Assembly (NCBI GenBank): GCA_025766275.1
Contig: JAFKAC010000251.1
Location: 1 to 44,929, forward strand
Reading direction: 5' to 3'
Length of the DNA stretch: 44,929 bases
From: Lactarius indigo
Taxonomy: Eukaryota > Basidiomycota > Agaricomycetes > Russulales > Russulaceae
Numbering within the stretch: the first letter of the stretch is position 1; each line of letters opens with the position of its first letter. The translations under genes were made by a program, and so were the position numbers. The notes below the pieces were generated by a model. That model saw only the letters and a list, made by a program, of their open reading frames with translations, ran no database searches and was not told the DNA's origin. Below are positions 11,538-22,983 of the stretch, in pieces.

Positions 11538-11851
11538 TAGTACTTTCCTGTGTTCATACGATATGTTAGATATACAGTATGGCAGTGATGAGTGACGCGA
11601 GTGACGGGGCGGCGTCGAGGCTGAGCTGAGCGCTTAGGCCTTAGGCCCTGGTACCTTTGGCGGCGCGGCATGTCCATATACATAGCAACATACATAGCAA
11701 CATATACATAGCAACGCGCTTATCAGCTGTACTTGGCCTGTGTCCTGCATCCCGTAGCCCCACATTCTCCCATTCTCCCTATCCGCTCGCTTGAGCTTTC
11801 TATTATTCCAAGACCGTCTTCAGCCCACTTCCAGCTATCCTGTCTTCCGTC

Positions 11852-14800
11852 ATGAGTACTATGAGCGGTGGCCCGCCCGCCGTCTCCTCAACCACAGACA
11901 CCTCGACCTTCAATGCCGTCTTCGATAATGCCTTGAAAGACTATGAGAACAAGACTGGCACAAATCTCACCAGCCATCCGCTTGCTGACCAGCTGCAAAC
12001 ATGCGACTCACCCGATGCCGTCCTAACTGTACTCCAAGAACATGTATGGGCGTACGAAGAGTCTCGTAATGGAGATCAAAGATTGAGCAAGTTACTCGAC
12101 CCAACCATCCATATTCTATATCTATTTTCCGCCGCACTCGGTGAAGGTGTTGGTTTGGTGAGTTCAATCCTCACCCCGCGGCAGTGACCTAATAACGTTG
12201 AATATCCAGGCGTTCGGTCCAGCAAAAGTTATTTTCGCTGGATTTTCTGTCCTCCTTTCCGTGTGTATCATTCCGAAATCCTTGATGCGACCCCCCTCAT
12301 CTAAGTTTTTCAGACGGCCAAGGCTTCCAAGGCTGGCCACAATGCCCTCGTCGATCTTTTTGAACGCGTCGGGTCCTTCCTCAAACGCCTCAAGATCTAT
12401 TCTGGGATTCCGCTCACCACAGAAATAAATGAAGTTTTCGGGAAGATCATGGTTGAGGTCCTTTCGATCCTTGCGCTTTCGACGAAGGAGATGGAACGCG
12501 GACGAACCAGTGAGTCTTTGTTTCATGGGATGCTTTCATGAGACGCATCGGACTCACGATGACATAGGGAGATTCTTACATAGGTTGCTTGGGGGGACAG
12601 ATATCGAGGACGCCTTACAGAGATTGGACAAAATCACGCAGGAGGAGGCTCGGATGATTATGGCGCAAGTATTGAAGTTCACTCACGACCTCATGAGCGG
12701 TGAGAACGCGCACCCGACCTAGCATTTGATTCACACTGATCCTCTCTTTATCCGGTTACCTTTTCCTTCAGCTACAAACGAACAAAATCGTTCGTCATTT
12801 CAACATTTTCTTTGTTTATCAATAAGGATAACCCCCCGATTTGATAGGAGATCAATCGCGTGAGAAATATCGAGGGTGGCTATCCCCTCCAAATCCGTCT
12901 GTAAACCACAACGTCGCATGCGAGTCCCACCAGGGTGGAACAACGGCGTGGCTCCTTCCGAACCACTCTTTTAAAGAATGGCAAAAGTCTGGTTCCTTAT
13001 TATGGATTCACGGAAAGCGTATGTCTTCCTCCATGATTCGTGTCCGTGTCGTCACCGTCCTGACCACTTTCCCGAAACGGGTAGCGGGATCAGGAAAGAG
13101 CATAGTCTGGTTCGTGCTAGGCAAAATTGTCCGTGTTTGGGGATGCTCACGTGATGTCGACCAGCTCCACGATCATCGAGGACATCAAACGTATGCAGGA
13201 CGAGAAACCAGCTCTGATGGCGTACTACTATTTTGACTTCCGGGATACCGCAAAAAAGGACGCCCGTGGACTTCTCTGCTCGCTACTTATCCAGCTTTCT
13301 TACAAATCCAACCGCCTTTGTGACACGCTTTCTCATTTATTTTCTAAACACGACCATGGGTCGCAGCAACCCAGTTACGGCGCTTTAGTCGGTTGTCTAA
13401 AGGACATGCTCAAACAACTCGGACGGGCCCCACTCTATATTATCCTCGATGCGCTCGATGAATGTCCGCATGGTGTCGGGACTCCGTCACCTCGCGAGGG
13501 CGTCCTTGAACTAGTCAAGGAGCTTGTCAATTTGCGCTACCCAAATGTATACATCTGTGTTACAAGCCGCCCCGAGTCTGACATTCGAGCTGCTCTCGAT
13601 CCCTTGGCACCTCACCGGATATCCATTCACGAGGAAGATGGTCAAAAGGAAGACATCGCAAACTACATCAACACTTTCGTTCGCTCTGACAAAGCAATGC
13701 AGAGGTGGAGGGCGGAGGATAAAGAACTTGTAATCAACACGCTCTCAAAGAAGACCGACGGCATGTATGGCATCACCATTACCGCGCCTTGCCGCCGCCG
13801 CTTATGCTGTTATGTAGGTTCCGATGGGTGTATTGCCAACTGGATGCTCTGCGTCGCTGCCTTCCCACAAACATTCAGCACGCTCTGAATAGGCTCCCGG
13901 AAACCCTAGATGGAACATACGAGCGCACACTATCGGACATCCCTGAGGAGAAGTGAGAGCATGCCCATCGACTTTTCCAGTGCTTGATTGCGTCTAACCG
14001 CCCTCTCCGTGTCGAAGAACTTGCGGAGGTTCTTGCAATTGAGTTTGGCGCGGAAGGGACTACAAATCTTGAGATGGGATGGCGCCTTGAAGAAGCGGAA
14101 GAAGCGGTGCTGTCGACATGTTCGACTCTCATTATGGTGGTCGATAATGCCGACTATAATTATGACTACGGCAACAACAATGGATCGCGAATTGTCCAAT
14201 TTTCACACTTTTCTGTTCAAGAATTCTTGACATCGAGTCGCCTCACCAGTTCACGACCGAATATCTCTCGTTACCATGTTCTCTTTGGACCCTCCCATTT
14301 GATCCTCGCACAGGCATGCCTCAGCGCTTTACTGCGGCTGGACGATAGTATCGACGAAGAAAACATTTTAAAATTTCCGTTGGCCATATATGCCGCCAAT
14401 CACTGGCACATACACGCTGTGCAAGAGAATGTGAACTCGTGGATCCAAAATGACATTTGGCGTCTCTTCGACCTTAACAAACCACATTACGCGGCTTGGA
14501 CCTGGATTTATAGCATGTCATATGGCGCAAATCAACAACATATGTATACATCCCGGGCTCGTCCATCGCAACTTGTAGCATCCCCCCTATTCTGCGCGGC
14601 GAGATTTGGTCTCTGAGACTTGATTGTCGACCTGGTCGCGATACGACCACAGGATATAAATGCCACCTATACCGGCGAAGGACCGCCTTTGTTATCGGCA
14701 CTCGAATGCGGACATTTGGAGATTGCCAAGCTACTGATTGAGCATGGTGCCCGTGCGAGCATCTCAGATGCCGATCATTTCCTGAGACGCACACCGCTTA

Positions 14801-16570
14801 GCGAGATATCAGCCAAGGGACATCTTGAGCTCATAAAATTGTTTCTCAAACACGGTGCACAAACCGAAGATCGTTGGACCGAAGCCAGCTCTGGGGCACT
14901 TGCCGCGGCTTTACGCAATGGCCAATTTGACATCGCAAGTTTCCTGCTGAATCAAAACGTTGATATCAATGCGCAGGACCATGACGGCCAGACCCCGCTA
15001 CACCAGCTAACCAGACAATTCGTCGTTCATCTCAAGGGCGTACAGTGGTTACTCGAACACGATGCCGATGTAAATGCGCGGAACAAGCATGATAAAACTC
15101 CGTTGATGGTGGCATCGCGGTATCAACTCCAGAAATTGCAGCTTTCACCAGAGCTGAGAGCGAACGTGACGGCACAGGACCAAAGTTGGAGATCGTCATA
15201 TAGCAGAGACATGTTGGAAATCATTCGGCTACTCCTTTACCATGGTGCCGATACGGGGGCCAAAGACGAGCTTGGTATGACTCCATTACATGAGGCGGCC
15301 TCATCAGGTGAAAGCACGGAGGTGGTGAAGTTGCTGATCAAGCATGGTGCGGATGTAAACTCGAAGACAGACGATCTCGAGACACCATTGCACCTGGCAT
15401 CGCTACTTGGAAGCCTCGAAATTGTACAGCTCCTCGTCGAGCATGGAGCGGACATAAGCGCCATGACAAAGAAGCGCGATACTGTTCTGCACATGGCGTC
15501 ACAATCGCAAAACCTCGAAGTTGCACGGTTCTTCGTCGAGCGTGGAGCAGATGTGAATGCGAAGACAGATGACCTCGAGACACCATTGTCCAGGGCTGCG
15601 TTCTCGGGAAATCGCGAAGTTGTCCACTTCCTGGTCGAGTGCGGAGCAGATGTGAATGCGAAGACAAAGGATCTCTTGACTCCATTGCACGCGGCCTCGT
15701 CACGCGAAAACCACGAATTTGTGCGCCTCTTGGTAGAGCGTGGTGCAGACATCAACGCCGAAACAGAGGATCGTGAGACCCCGCTTCACGTGGCATCAAG
15801 ATGGGGAACCCTGGAACTTGTACATTTCCTCATTGAGCATGGATCTAACATCGAAGCGGAGACAGAGAAGCGCAAGACCCCGCTGCACTTCGCATCGGAA
15901 AGTGGAAAGGTTGAAATCATGCAGTTCCTCATCGATCACGGAGTAGATGTGAACGCAAAGACGGAGGATCTCCAAACTCCGTTACATCTGGCATCCGAAT
16001 ATAGGCACCTCGGTGCTGTGGAGTTCCTCGTCGAGCATGGAGCAGACATAAGTGCCCGGACAAAGAGCTGTCAAACTCCGTTGCACGTGGCCGCGAAATG
16101 TGTAAATATCAGGGTCGCACGCTTCCTTGTTGGGCGTGGAGCGGATGTGAACTCGAGGACCGACGATCTCCAAACGCCACTACACCTGGTATCGGAATAC
16201 GTAAGTCCCAAACATGTATCATGACCCATCCTTTGATTTTAACACCACGTGGTAGCCAGATTATGGTGCCCCGAATACGTACGACTTGGACGAGGAATTA
16301 ATTCGCACAAAACGCGAAGTTAACCACCTCCTCGTTACTCATGGCGCAAATGTAGGTGCCAGGGACAGCCAGAGCCAGACTCCGTTTGGTCTAGCGCTGG
16401 CGAGTGGACGCTACGAAACCGCACAGTTCTTACTGGAGCAATGGCACTTAACCAAGGGAGATGGCGACGACTGTATTCCTGAGCCCCCTGGTCGATTCGG
16501 AGACGTCACATCTCGCCCCAGTACGCCCAGATCTTCGCCTATCACCGGGTCACCGGAAAGTACTGATTAA
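11852..16570 (+). pseudogene. Goodbye-NACHT-ankyrin receptor, copy 2 (two in-frame nonsense codons)
   Basis: Same ten-exon plan as copy 1: the start (MSTMSGGPP), Goodbye region, P-loop exon (GKPGSGKS) and Walker B (LYIILDALDECP) are all present. The large exon 13818-16200 has two in-frame stops. The TGA at 13954-13956 stands where copies 1 and 3 have TGG (EEKWEHA). The TGA at 14614-14616 stands where copy 1 has CAA and copy 3 CGA (FGLxDL). Both fit single transitions. The frame is otherwise open to 16570, with the last exon beginning CCAGATTATGG after a TAG acceptor near 16252. A protein stopping at the first TGA would keep Goodbye and NACHT but no ankyrin repeats. A truncated product of that kind cannot be excluded. 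Confidence 0.9.
15270..16200 (+). repeat. 99 bp ankyrin-coding tandem repeats, receptor 2
   Basis: Nine full and one split unit, matching receptor 1 in number and order. Several units differ at the residue before TPLH (W, E, Q, K, L) and in the closing residues. Although it lies downstream of two stop codons, the array has kept an open frame for more than 500 codons. Confidence 0.82.
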
Positions 16571-16934
16571 AAGTTGGATGATTTGTGAAGTACCCTGGCC
16601 GTAGTCGTTAGGCAAAAACCAGTCGAGCTTTACCGTAGGCTGGTCTTTCGGTTCTCTTGTACCAGTGGTTAGTCGTGCTGTTACCCGATTCCGACGCCGT
16701 ACGAGCCAATTCGTCACCGGAGAGGTTGCGTAATAACAGGCGCGTATCAAGTCGGCATAGATTAGATAGGGACGAGTGTCGTACTACCATCAATTCACGC
16801 GTATTGCTTCGTGCTACATTTTCGAACTTCTAGAGGGAGGATGCTACAAAAATGCAAAGATACAGCAGGTCGAATGTCAACCTACTGTGATAACATTACC
16901 GCGGTCGATAACAAAGAAAGAGAGACCAATGCTC
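16571..16934 (+). repeat. 3' flank of receptor 2, interrupted by a MITE
   Basis: Counterpart of 8936-9357 and 27894-28330. Non-coding. The similarity breaks at 16936 and resumes at 17214, where a 277 bp element has been inserted. Confidence 0.65.
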
Positions 16935-16936
16935 TA

Positions 16937-17213
16937 CAGCAAAATCCAAAATGGGGGCCCCTTGCGACCACATTAGGCGTACAGGCTGAGCCTGAAAGGG
17001 TGTTCTGTTAAGTGGGATAACCTTAACTTTGCTGACCCTTTGCTGAAATAACTATTTTATACCCTGGATAACTATTTTATAACTATATATTTGTGAGATA
17101 CCAAATTTCCCAAGAATTTTAGACTACACTTAATTATGAACCCCGCACGTCAAATTTGGAGGTCAGCTGTCGTCCATTTTTACTCAAGGGGCCCCCCATT
17201 TTGGATTTTGCTG
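16937..17213. mobile_element. 277 bp MITE with TA target-site duplication (second family)
   Basis: Terminal inverted repeats begin CAGCAAAATCCAAAATGG at 16937 and end CCATTTTGGATTTTGCTG at 17213. About 28 bp match, with one extra G in the right copy. TA lies on both sides (16935-16936 and 17214-17215). The sister flanks of receptor 1 (near 9332, GGCCCTAATGACAA) and receptor 3 (near 28292, GACCCTAATGATAA) each show the site once and uninserted. The AT-rich interior carries a repeated ATAACTATTTTATA motif and no open frame. The termini do not match those of the 11342 element beyond the initial CAG. Confidence 0.92.
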
Positions 17214-17539
17214 TAATGACAAATCCCAATTTTCCCGGAAGATAAGAATGGAAGTCTCCGATTGCTACTCTGAAGTCCGAAACGCGTTCGCTCAGCCAGA
17301 GCAGAGCAACTTCCGCTTCATTTTGATATTGTCGCGACCACACCCGACGTAAATGAGTGAACATGTGAACACTCGACCACCATCACATCGTATAAAAATG
17401 GGGTACCCACTTACAAGGCCAATCTCCCCCCGTCTCCTGTCTGTACCCAGCCAGCTCAACCACACTTCTCCTCGCCTGTACCACACACTCACACTCACAA
17501 TTTACATATGCGCGATGCACTCTCAATTCACCACCCACA

Positions 17540-19345
17540 ATTATGGAGCAAAAACCTTTCCCCGCCAAAGCGCCGTCCGTCTGCCCGCTCAGGCTCAAAC
17601 TAGACGTCTTCACAGGAGGCGGTCCCTTCCCGCGGCTCGTTGTGCCGGGAATCCTTGACGACCCGCGCGGCTGAGCTCGCACAATGCGTCCTACACGCAC
17701 ATCGGTCGCACACACGTGCTGACCCGCTCTACGCCTCTACCCGCTCCGCCGCCATCAACAGCCTCACCGTTGCGGCTCCAGTATTCGCGCTGGCGTAGAC
17801 TCTTGTTCATGGAGCGACATACGCTGTGCAAGGTAGTAGTGCGGGTGGGTCCTGGTCAGCGAAGCATTCGTTGTGACAGCGGTCTGATGATTAGGACTTG
17901 CACGTGACGCGTGACGTAGCAACTCGTAACGAGGGTGGCGCCGTGTTCCGCCAGGTCCTGTACGTCCATCTACACACCCGCATCGGCGAACCAGTATGTG
18001 ATCGGGATTATGGGATATTTATCCGAGCCCGGCGGACATAGCGGGTTGCATGCGAAAATACCGTTCCAATGCAGACCTTGAATAGGCCAACGATTGGGGG
18101 TACGACCCGAGCCACCCATACGAAGAGGCGCGAACCTCGACATCCGGTACGCTGAGGCTATGGCACATCCGTGTCCGACCCCTCAGATCTTCTACAGCAC
18201 CAGCCAAGGGCCATCGGGTACAGAAGACTAGTTCGTCTCCTAGCTCGAATACATCCTCAGCAAGGCGGACAACCCTCAGACGATCACTACGCCCCGGTTG
18301 AATTGCAGAGGCCTCCATGCTCTCTTCGACAAGAAAAGTTGCTCGAGCCCAGGCTAGATTCGCCGCCATCAATGGTTGTGATCCAACCAGGTTTGTTGCC
18401 TCTTCACTATGGACGTTAGATGACCAGGATGTCGGACATGTGATCCTTCGACACACAGCAGGAGATATTTCATAGTTGATGTCTCCAAACCCAACAAACT
18501 AACTTCTCCAGACAATATATCCAGACATACTGGTCAGTTACAAACTCGCCAAAAGGTCGAAACCGGGAACCGAAGATCAATGCCAAAGATACTCGATCTC
18601 TTTCTCAATCTCAATTATAGTCTGACTCGTTACGTTTTCAGCTGGCGCATGGGGTGCGGACGCATGACCCATCCCATAAATCTATATCTTCCCCAATCCC
18701 GGGAGCGGTGAGCCCTCATATTGAGATGTAAATTTATACCCACAAGATACCAGAGTGACCACACGCAGCAATGACGAGCATAATACCGTGCCGACTTTTA
18801 TCTTCCGACCCTATCCATAGAGCAGTAGCTAGTAGCCAGCTGAGGAAAAATTGCCAGTGAAACCTATATTACCGCACCTGGTCCGTCAATGACTCAACTC
18901 TCCACGACCTGGAAACATGCCACCTTGCAAGGCAGGTATTATAATGGATCTAGTGATACCTCCGACCCACCAAGTGGTATCGCACGGAGGTCGAAGGAAA
19001 CTGATCCATCTGGTCATAAACAAGCTTGAGCGGTCAATGTTGGTCAACGTTCAACAGGGTGTCATGTATTTATCTAATTCTCTTGGCTCCTGCATCGAAG
19101 TGGTTATTAGGGAGCGCAGAACTGTAAGCTGCTGTGAGCACTGAACATACTGTAACATAAGCATGGGCATCAAACTACTCAACACGTGAGGAAGGACAAA
19201 AAGCACGTATCAGACGTATCAGAAACACGTTTTAGTTTTCTGTAGACCGATAGAACATTTCTTTTGAAACCTTCTTTCCTTCGAACAAGAGTGAACGCTA
19301 GAAGGCCCAGGGATGGCTAGTTTTAGTAGATAGGGTCGTCAGCGT
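17540..19345 (+). pseudogene. decayed block of unknown gene origin, unit 2 copy
   Basis: The first part reads MEQKPFPAKAPSVCPLRLKL at 17542, then a GGGPFPR stretch also found in unit 3 near 28780, then a stop. The last part (19090-19345) matches the GGGCATCAAACTACTCAAC block of the other units. Between about 17960 and 19080 the sequence is specific to this unit. A 145-codon minus-strand open frame sits there (18019-18456), but I recognise no domain in it. The gene of origin is unknown. Confidence 0.4.
18019..18456 (-). CDS. unidentified 145-codon open frame in unit-2-specific DNA
   Basis: This is the longest open frame in the roughly 1.1 kb that units 1 and 3 lack. The inner part (RVVRLAEDVFELGDELVFCT) looks protein-like, with mixed charged and aliphatic residues. 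There is no recognised motif, no clear exon neighbours and no terminal repeats around it. It could be a chance frame or part of an exon of an inserted gene fragment. Confidence 0.2.
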   Translation of the reverse strand: MCRRITCPTSWSSNVHSEEATNLVGSQPLMAANLAWARATFLVEESMEASAIQPGRSDRLRVVRLAEDVFELGDELVFCTRWPLAGAVEDLRGRTRMCHSLSVPDVEVRASSYGWLGSYPQSLAYSRSALERYFRMQPAMSAGLG

Positions 19346-19489
19346 GACCACGGTCGCGGGCAGAAGCCCAGCTAACTTACGTAAAATGGTCCGGTAAACT
19401 CTCACCCGGAAAGGAAGGTGTTCGTTCTCACCGCTGCTTTTTTCACGACATGATACAAGGGTACAGTCAACTAGTCTTTGTGCCTCAAT

Positions 19490-20157
19490 TTTTGCAGAGC
19501 CGCTAGCTACTTCTATGCTTGTATTTCAGCGGATATTGCAATGATAGAGCATAAAGTGGCAAGCTGCAAAATTTACAATTGGATTTGTTCTAATCGAACT
19601 CTTCAAAGCTTCAGTCGACATTGTGAGGCTACTTTTCGTGAGTTGGAAGTTCCTTTTCTCCTTTCACTGTGCACTCAATCGTCCCGTCACGTTCTCTTAG
19701 GTAAACTGTCTCGGGTGACTTCTGCGAATGGTTCATTCCGTAGATAACCTCCACTGACCAGTCGCTCAGTCCAGGAAGCACATCGGCAGCTACTAGACAT
19801 TAAGAAAACCATAAGACAAACTGAAAATGGTGGCGTCATGGGGAACCCTCGTTATGAGGCTCAGTACTCAGCGTTCAGTGCTCAGATAGGAACCCCTATT
19901 CCTCTGGAGTGGCACGGTGGGGCGCAACATCATATTTGACGGAATACCTCAGCCAATTTATTAGGGATTCCGTCGGTACACCCTCCGTGTAGCACGCTTC
20001 TCACCCCGATCTAGTGCTCCATGACGTGACTGTGGATTGATGGCCTCTGTGATCAACGCACATATAGCAGTCGACTGCGCCCGTAGACTTCAGCTTCAAG
20101 TTGTCAGACACCCCACCTTCTCTGCTCTTGACGTCGCTTACTTCCGAAGTTACCACT
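19490..20157 (+). repeat. upstream region of MFS A, duplicated upstream of MFS C
   Basis: Recognisably similar to 33470-34135 in short runs, for example AGTGGCAAGCTGC against AGTAGCAAGCTGC, GTGAGTTGGA, AGGAAGCACATC, and AAGCTGAAAATGG-like text before both genes. It marks the left part of a roughly 3 kb duplication that includes the transporter. No conserved open frame was found, so it is probably promoter plus older relic. Confidence 0.6.
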
Positions 20158-22341
20158 ATGTCCGATCATGACCAAAAAAAAGTCGAAAGCGCACATGCAA
20201 TCTGTGAAGGAGAGTTGTTTACGCTCGGAAGCATAGCGAAACAGCGCATCTGGCGAAAGCTAGATATTCATTTGCTTCCCCTCCTCGTATTTCTCTATTT
20301 CTTGTCTTTCTTGTAAGCGGTATTTGTTATACATTTGAACTCACATACTCACTTGGACCAAAAGAGATCGGACCATCATTGGCAAGTCTTTCATGTCCCG
20401 TCATGAGATGAGCCCTTTGGCCAATACCTTCTGAGACAGGCTACGCAGCGATAGCTGGGATGAAGGAGGACCTCCATCTCACTGGTTTGCGGTACAATGT
20501 CGCTGCTGCGCTCTTCTACGTAAGCATCTGTCTAGTTGAAGTTTATCAAGCTGAGGTACTTTACGGTCACTACATACCGTATTGCCTAGTGGAAGTACCC
20601 TCGTATGTGTTTCTTTTCGTTACTTCACCTTCGCTTCTGAGATCCCGTTCGTAAAAACATCCTACTAAGGGTGTTTAGGCCATCTCGGTGGAGTGCGAAA
20701 TTATACTGCTTTCTCAATTACAACGATTCTTATCCCTCGTCCTCCCCAGTTCCTTCTATTATGGTAGCCTGGGGTACAGTCACGCCTCTTATGTGCTTGG
20801 TCAATAGCTACCAAGGTCTTGTCACGTATGCAATCCACGCCATATGCCCATCTTCTCACTCATTTGGAACAGCGCTCGTTTCTTCCTTGGATTGACCGAG
20901 GGAGGGCTCTTCCCCGGTCTGGCGTATTATATTTCACTGTGGTACCCTCGCCAGTTACAAGCAAAGCGTATCGCCCTCCTCATATCCACAGCAAGTGTTG
21001 GCGGGGCGTTCGGCGGCATTTTTGCATATGGAATCGAGCATCTTGAAGGGTAAAGGTCCAATAAGCATAGGAATATCCTCCTGTGCGCTGACCCCACGTT
21101 TTCAGGAGGGCAGGCCTTCGTGGGTGGCAATGGATTGTGTGTCCACGCATTTCTCTGTTGCCATCTCCATATGTTGACGCTATCTCACACAGTTCTTCGT
21201 AGAAGGCTTAAGTGGGCCCGCATTCACTCACGGAATAACAGGTATGCTGACGTTGTACCAGCAACTGTCGCTGTCGCACTCCTCTCTTATTTCTTCATAC
21301 ATGATGTTGGTGTATTTGTCTTCCCCAAGTGCTTCTGCTAACGTTAGCCTAGTACCCTGAAACTGCGAAGTTCCTTACAGAGGAAGAGAGACATTTTGTT
21401 ATCCAGACACTAGTGGATGATTCCAAAGGCCAGGCGACCCATTTCAGCACGAAATTCGTTTGGCAAGCTCTCTCCGATTGGAAGACATACGCACAGGCGG
21501 CCAACTTTATGTGGTACGCCACTGCTCTTAAACTATTCGTTCTCCCTTTGATCCCCTCGTTCACAGCGTATATATTACTGGCGTTGCTGTTTCCCTCTTT
21601 ACTCCGACTATAATTCACGACTTGGGCTTCTCTGCTACCCACGCTCAGCTACTATCGGTTCCACCTTTCCTGCTAGCTGGCATCTCCACGTACATCGTCA
21701 GCATCTGGTCTGATAGAGTGAACCTACGAGGACCATTTATTGTAATTTGTGCTATGGTTTCGATGGCCGGATACATCACTGCATACGTGACAAGCAAGCC
21801 GGGTCCTGGTTACGTGGCTGCCATCGTAGCCGCTTGCGGCGCATTCCCTTGTGTTGCTATTACTTTGGCGTGGGCTGCGGGGAACTCTGGTGGAATCGTG
21901 AAAAGAGGAATTGTCCTGGAAATGGTGATTGGGTTGGGAAACATTGGAGGGTGTGCATCTCTTCTCAGACGCGGAGTGGAAGCTCATGTCCTGCAGTATC
22001 TGTTCTTCGTTCATCTACTATCAACCGCTGCGCTTTTACAAGGGCCACAGCACGATGATAGGCTGCCTTGCTATGAGGTATGTACTGGCTCATGATCACG
22101 AGAAAACAAGTCCTTCTGTTCACTTCATGGGTAGTATTGTTTGCAGTTGCATAATGATGTGGACGTACAAGAGGTCGAATAAGGAGAAGGAAAAAAAGTG
22201 CGCTCGCGAAGGAATTCATGAGGACATGAAGGATATGTACCGCGATTTTGCCGTCAAGAGCCCTCTCTTCCGGTGAGTTTTATCACTCGTATGTTGGGGC
22301 CTTATCGTGCTAAACTATAAGTCTGTAGCTACGTCGTTTAG
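20158..22341 (+). pseudogene. MFS anion:cation symporter (TNA1/allantoate-permease type), copy A, splice-damaged
   Basis: Close paralogue of copy C, with the same 15-exon plan from MSDHDQKKVES to the last codons RYVV (stop 22339-22341). Coding blocks read well: RIWRKLDIHLLPLL, DRTIIG (intron) YAAIAGM, GLTEGGLFPGLAYYISLWYP, and a long 21598-21943 exon from FTPTIIHDLGFS to GLGNIGG. Two acceptors present in B, C and D are lost. At 20572-20573 the AG before ATACCGTATTGC is AC. At 20653-20654 the AG before AACATCCTAC is AA. Normal splicing of the exons coding TM2-TM3 is therefore unlikely. No in-frame stop was noticed elsewhere, so loss is recent. Alternative acceptors cannot be excluded without RNA data. 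Confidence 0.72.
20392..20439 (+). other. GC-AG intron (intron 2) in MFS A
   Basis: The donor is ATTG|GCAAGT and the acceptor GAGACAG. The intron splits the glycine of the TM1 motif DRTIIG-YAAIAGM. The same GC donor is found at the same codon in B, C and D. Confidence 0.75.
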
Positions 22342-22983
22342 AATGTGTATTATTTGACACACAATAGAAGGCTCTCTTATCACTGGGTTAAAACGTTGCG
22401 TCTAAAATTAGGTATCTGAATGTAGAGCGCAGGAGGGGGGGTTCTCGGTTGGAAGTTCCAGTCCCAGTGGATGTTGCATTTCTTGAACAGCTGCATTTCT
22501 AGCAAGCGCGTGATCCGGGGGTCAAGCTGTCAAGCGCAGGGTTGTTTTTTGATCCCTTTCCCGAGATAATAGGGTGGTGTTACAAAAAGCTCCATTGGGA
22601 GACCGCAGTCTGGCGTACGTCCTGTTGAAATCAGGAGCAGTAAAGGATGATGGAATTTGAACGTTTTTGAACGTTTGAACCCTCAAATTCCACATTTCTC
22701 TCTCGATGTTACTTTCTCCAGGTGATCTCCAGGTCTCATTTCTGCTTCCTTTAACTTGGGAGAGAAAGTATACTATATTCACACGAATCTATATGCCGGG
22801 GACTGACTGGCGTCTTGGGGGTCCAAACCTTATGTATGGCTTCATGAGCTACAGGCCGGGGCGCCGAGCATATCCAGATCACGTGCTTCGCGCTTATCAG
22901 CTGTACTTGGCCCGGGTGTTCGTCCCAGCCCCTTCTTCTCCACCTGCTCGAGGCTTCTATACTTCCTTATCCAATCCACCACT
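22342..22983. other. junction between the MFS A duplication and receptor unit 3
   Basis: Similarity to the region after MFS C (36314-36445) ends near 22495 at TTTCTTGAACAG. Similarity to the receptor promoters of units 1 and 2 starts near 22640 with TTGAACGTTTGAACCCTCA. The 145 bases between are specific to this place and show no inverted repeat or target duplication that would explain the join. The rest is the receptor 3 promoter. Confidence 0.55.

Larger units (their letters stand above)
10535..19345 (+). repeat. segmental duplication unit 2 (SWS1 relic + Goodbye-NACHT-ANK 2 + decayed block)
   Basis: Direct tandem copy of unit 1. It is longer because of two MITE insertions (11342-11537 and 16937-17213) and about 1.1 kb of unique DNA (roughly 17960-19080) inside its decayed block. 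To the right it meets the MFS A duplication at about 19345-19490. Confidence 0.78.

Noticed and set aside
13954..14616. Recoding or RNA editing of the two TGA codons in receptor 2
   Set aside because: Editing could restore Trp at the first site but not the CAA/CGA of the sister copies at the second. No recoding signal is visible. Simple nonsense mutations explain both.
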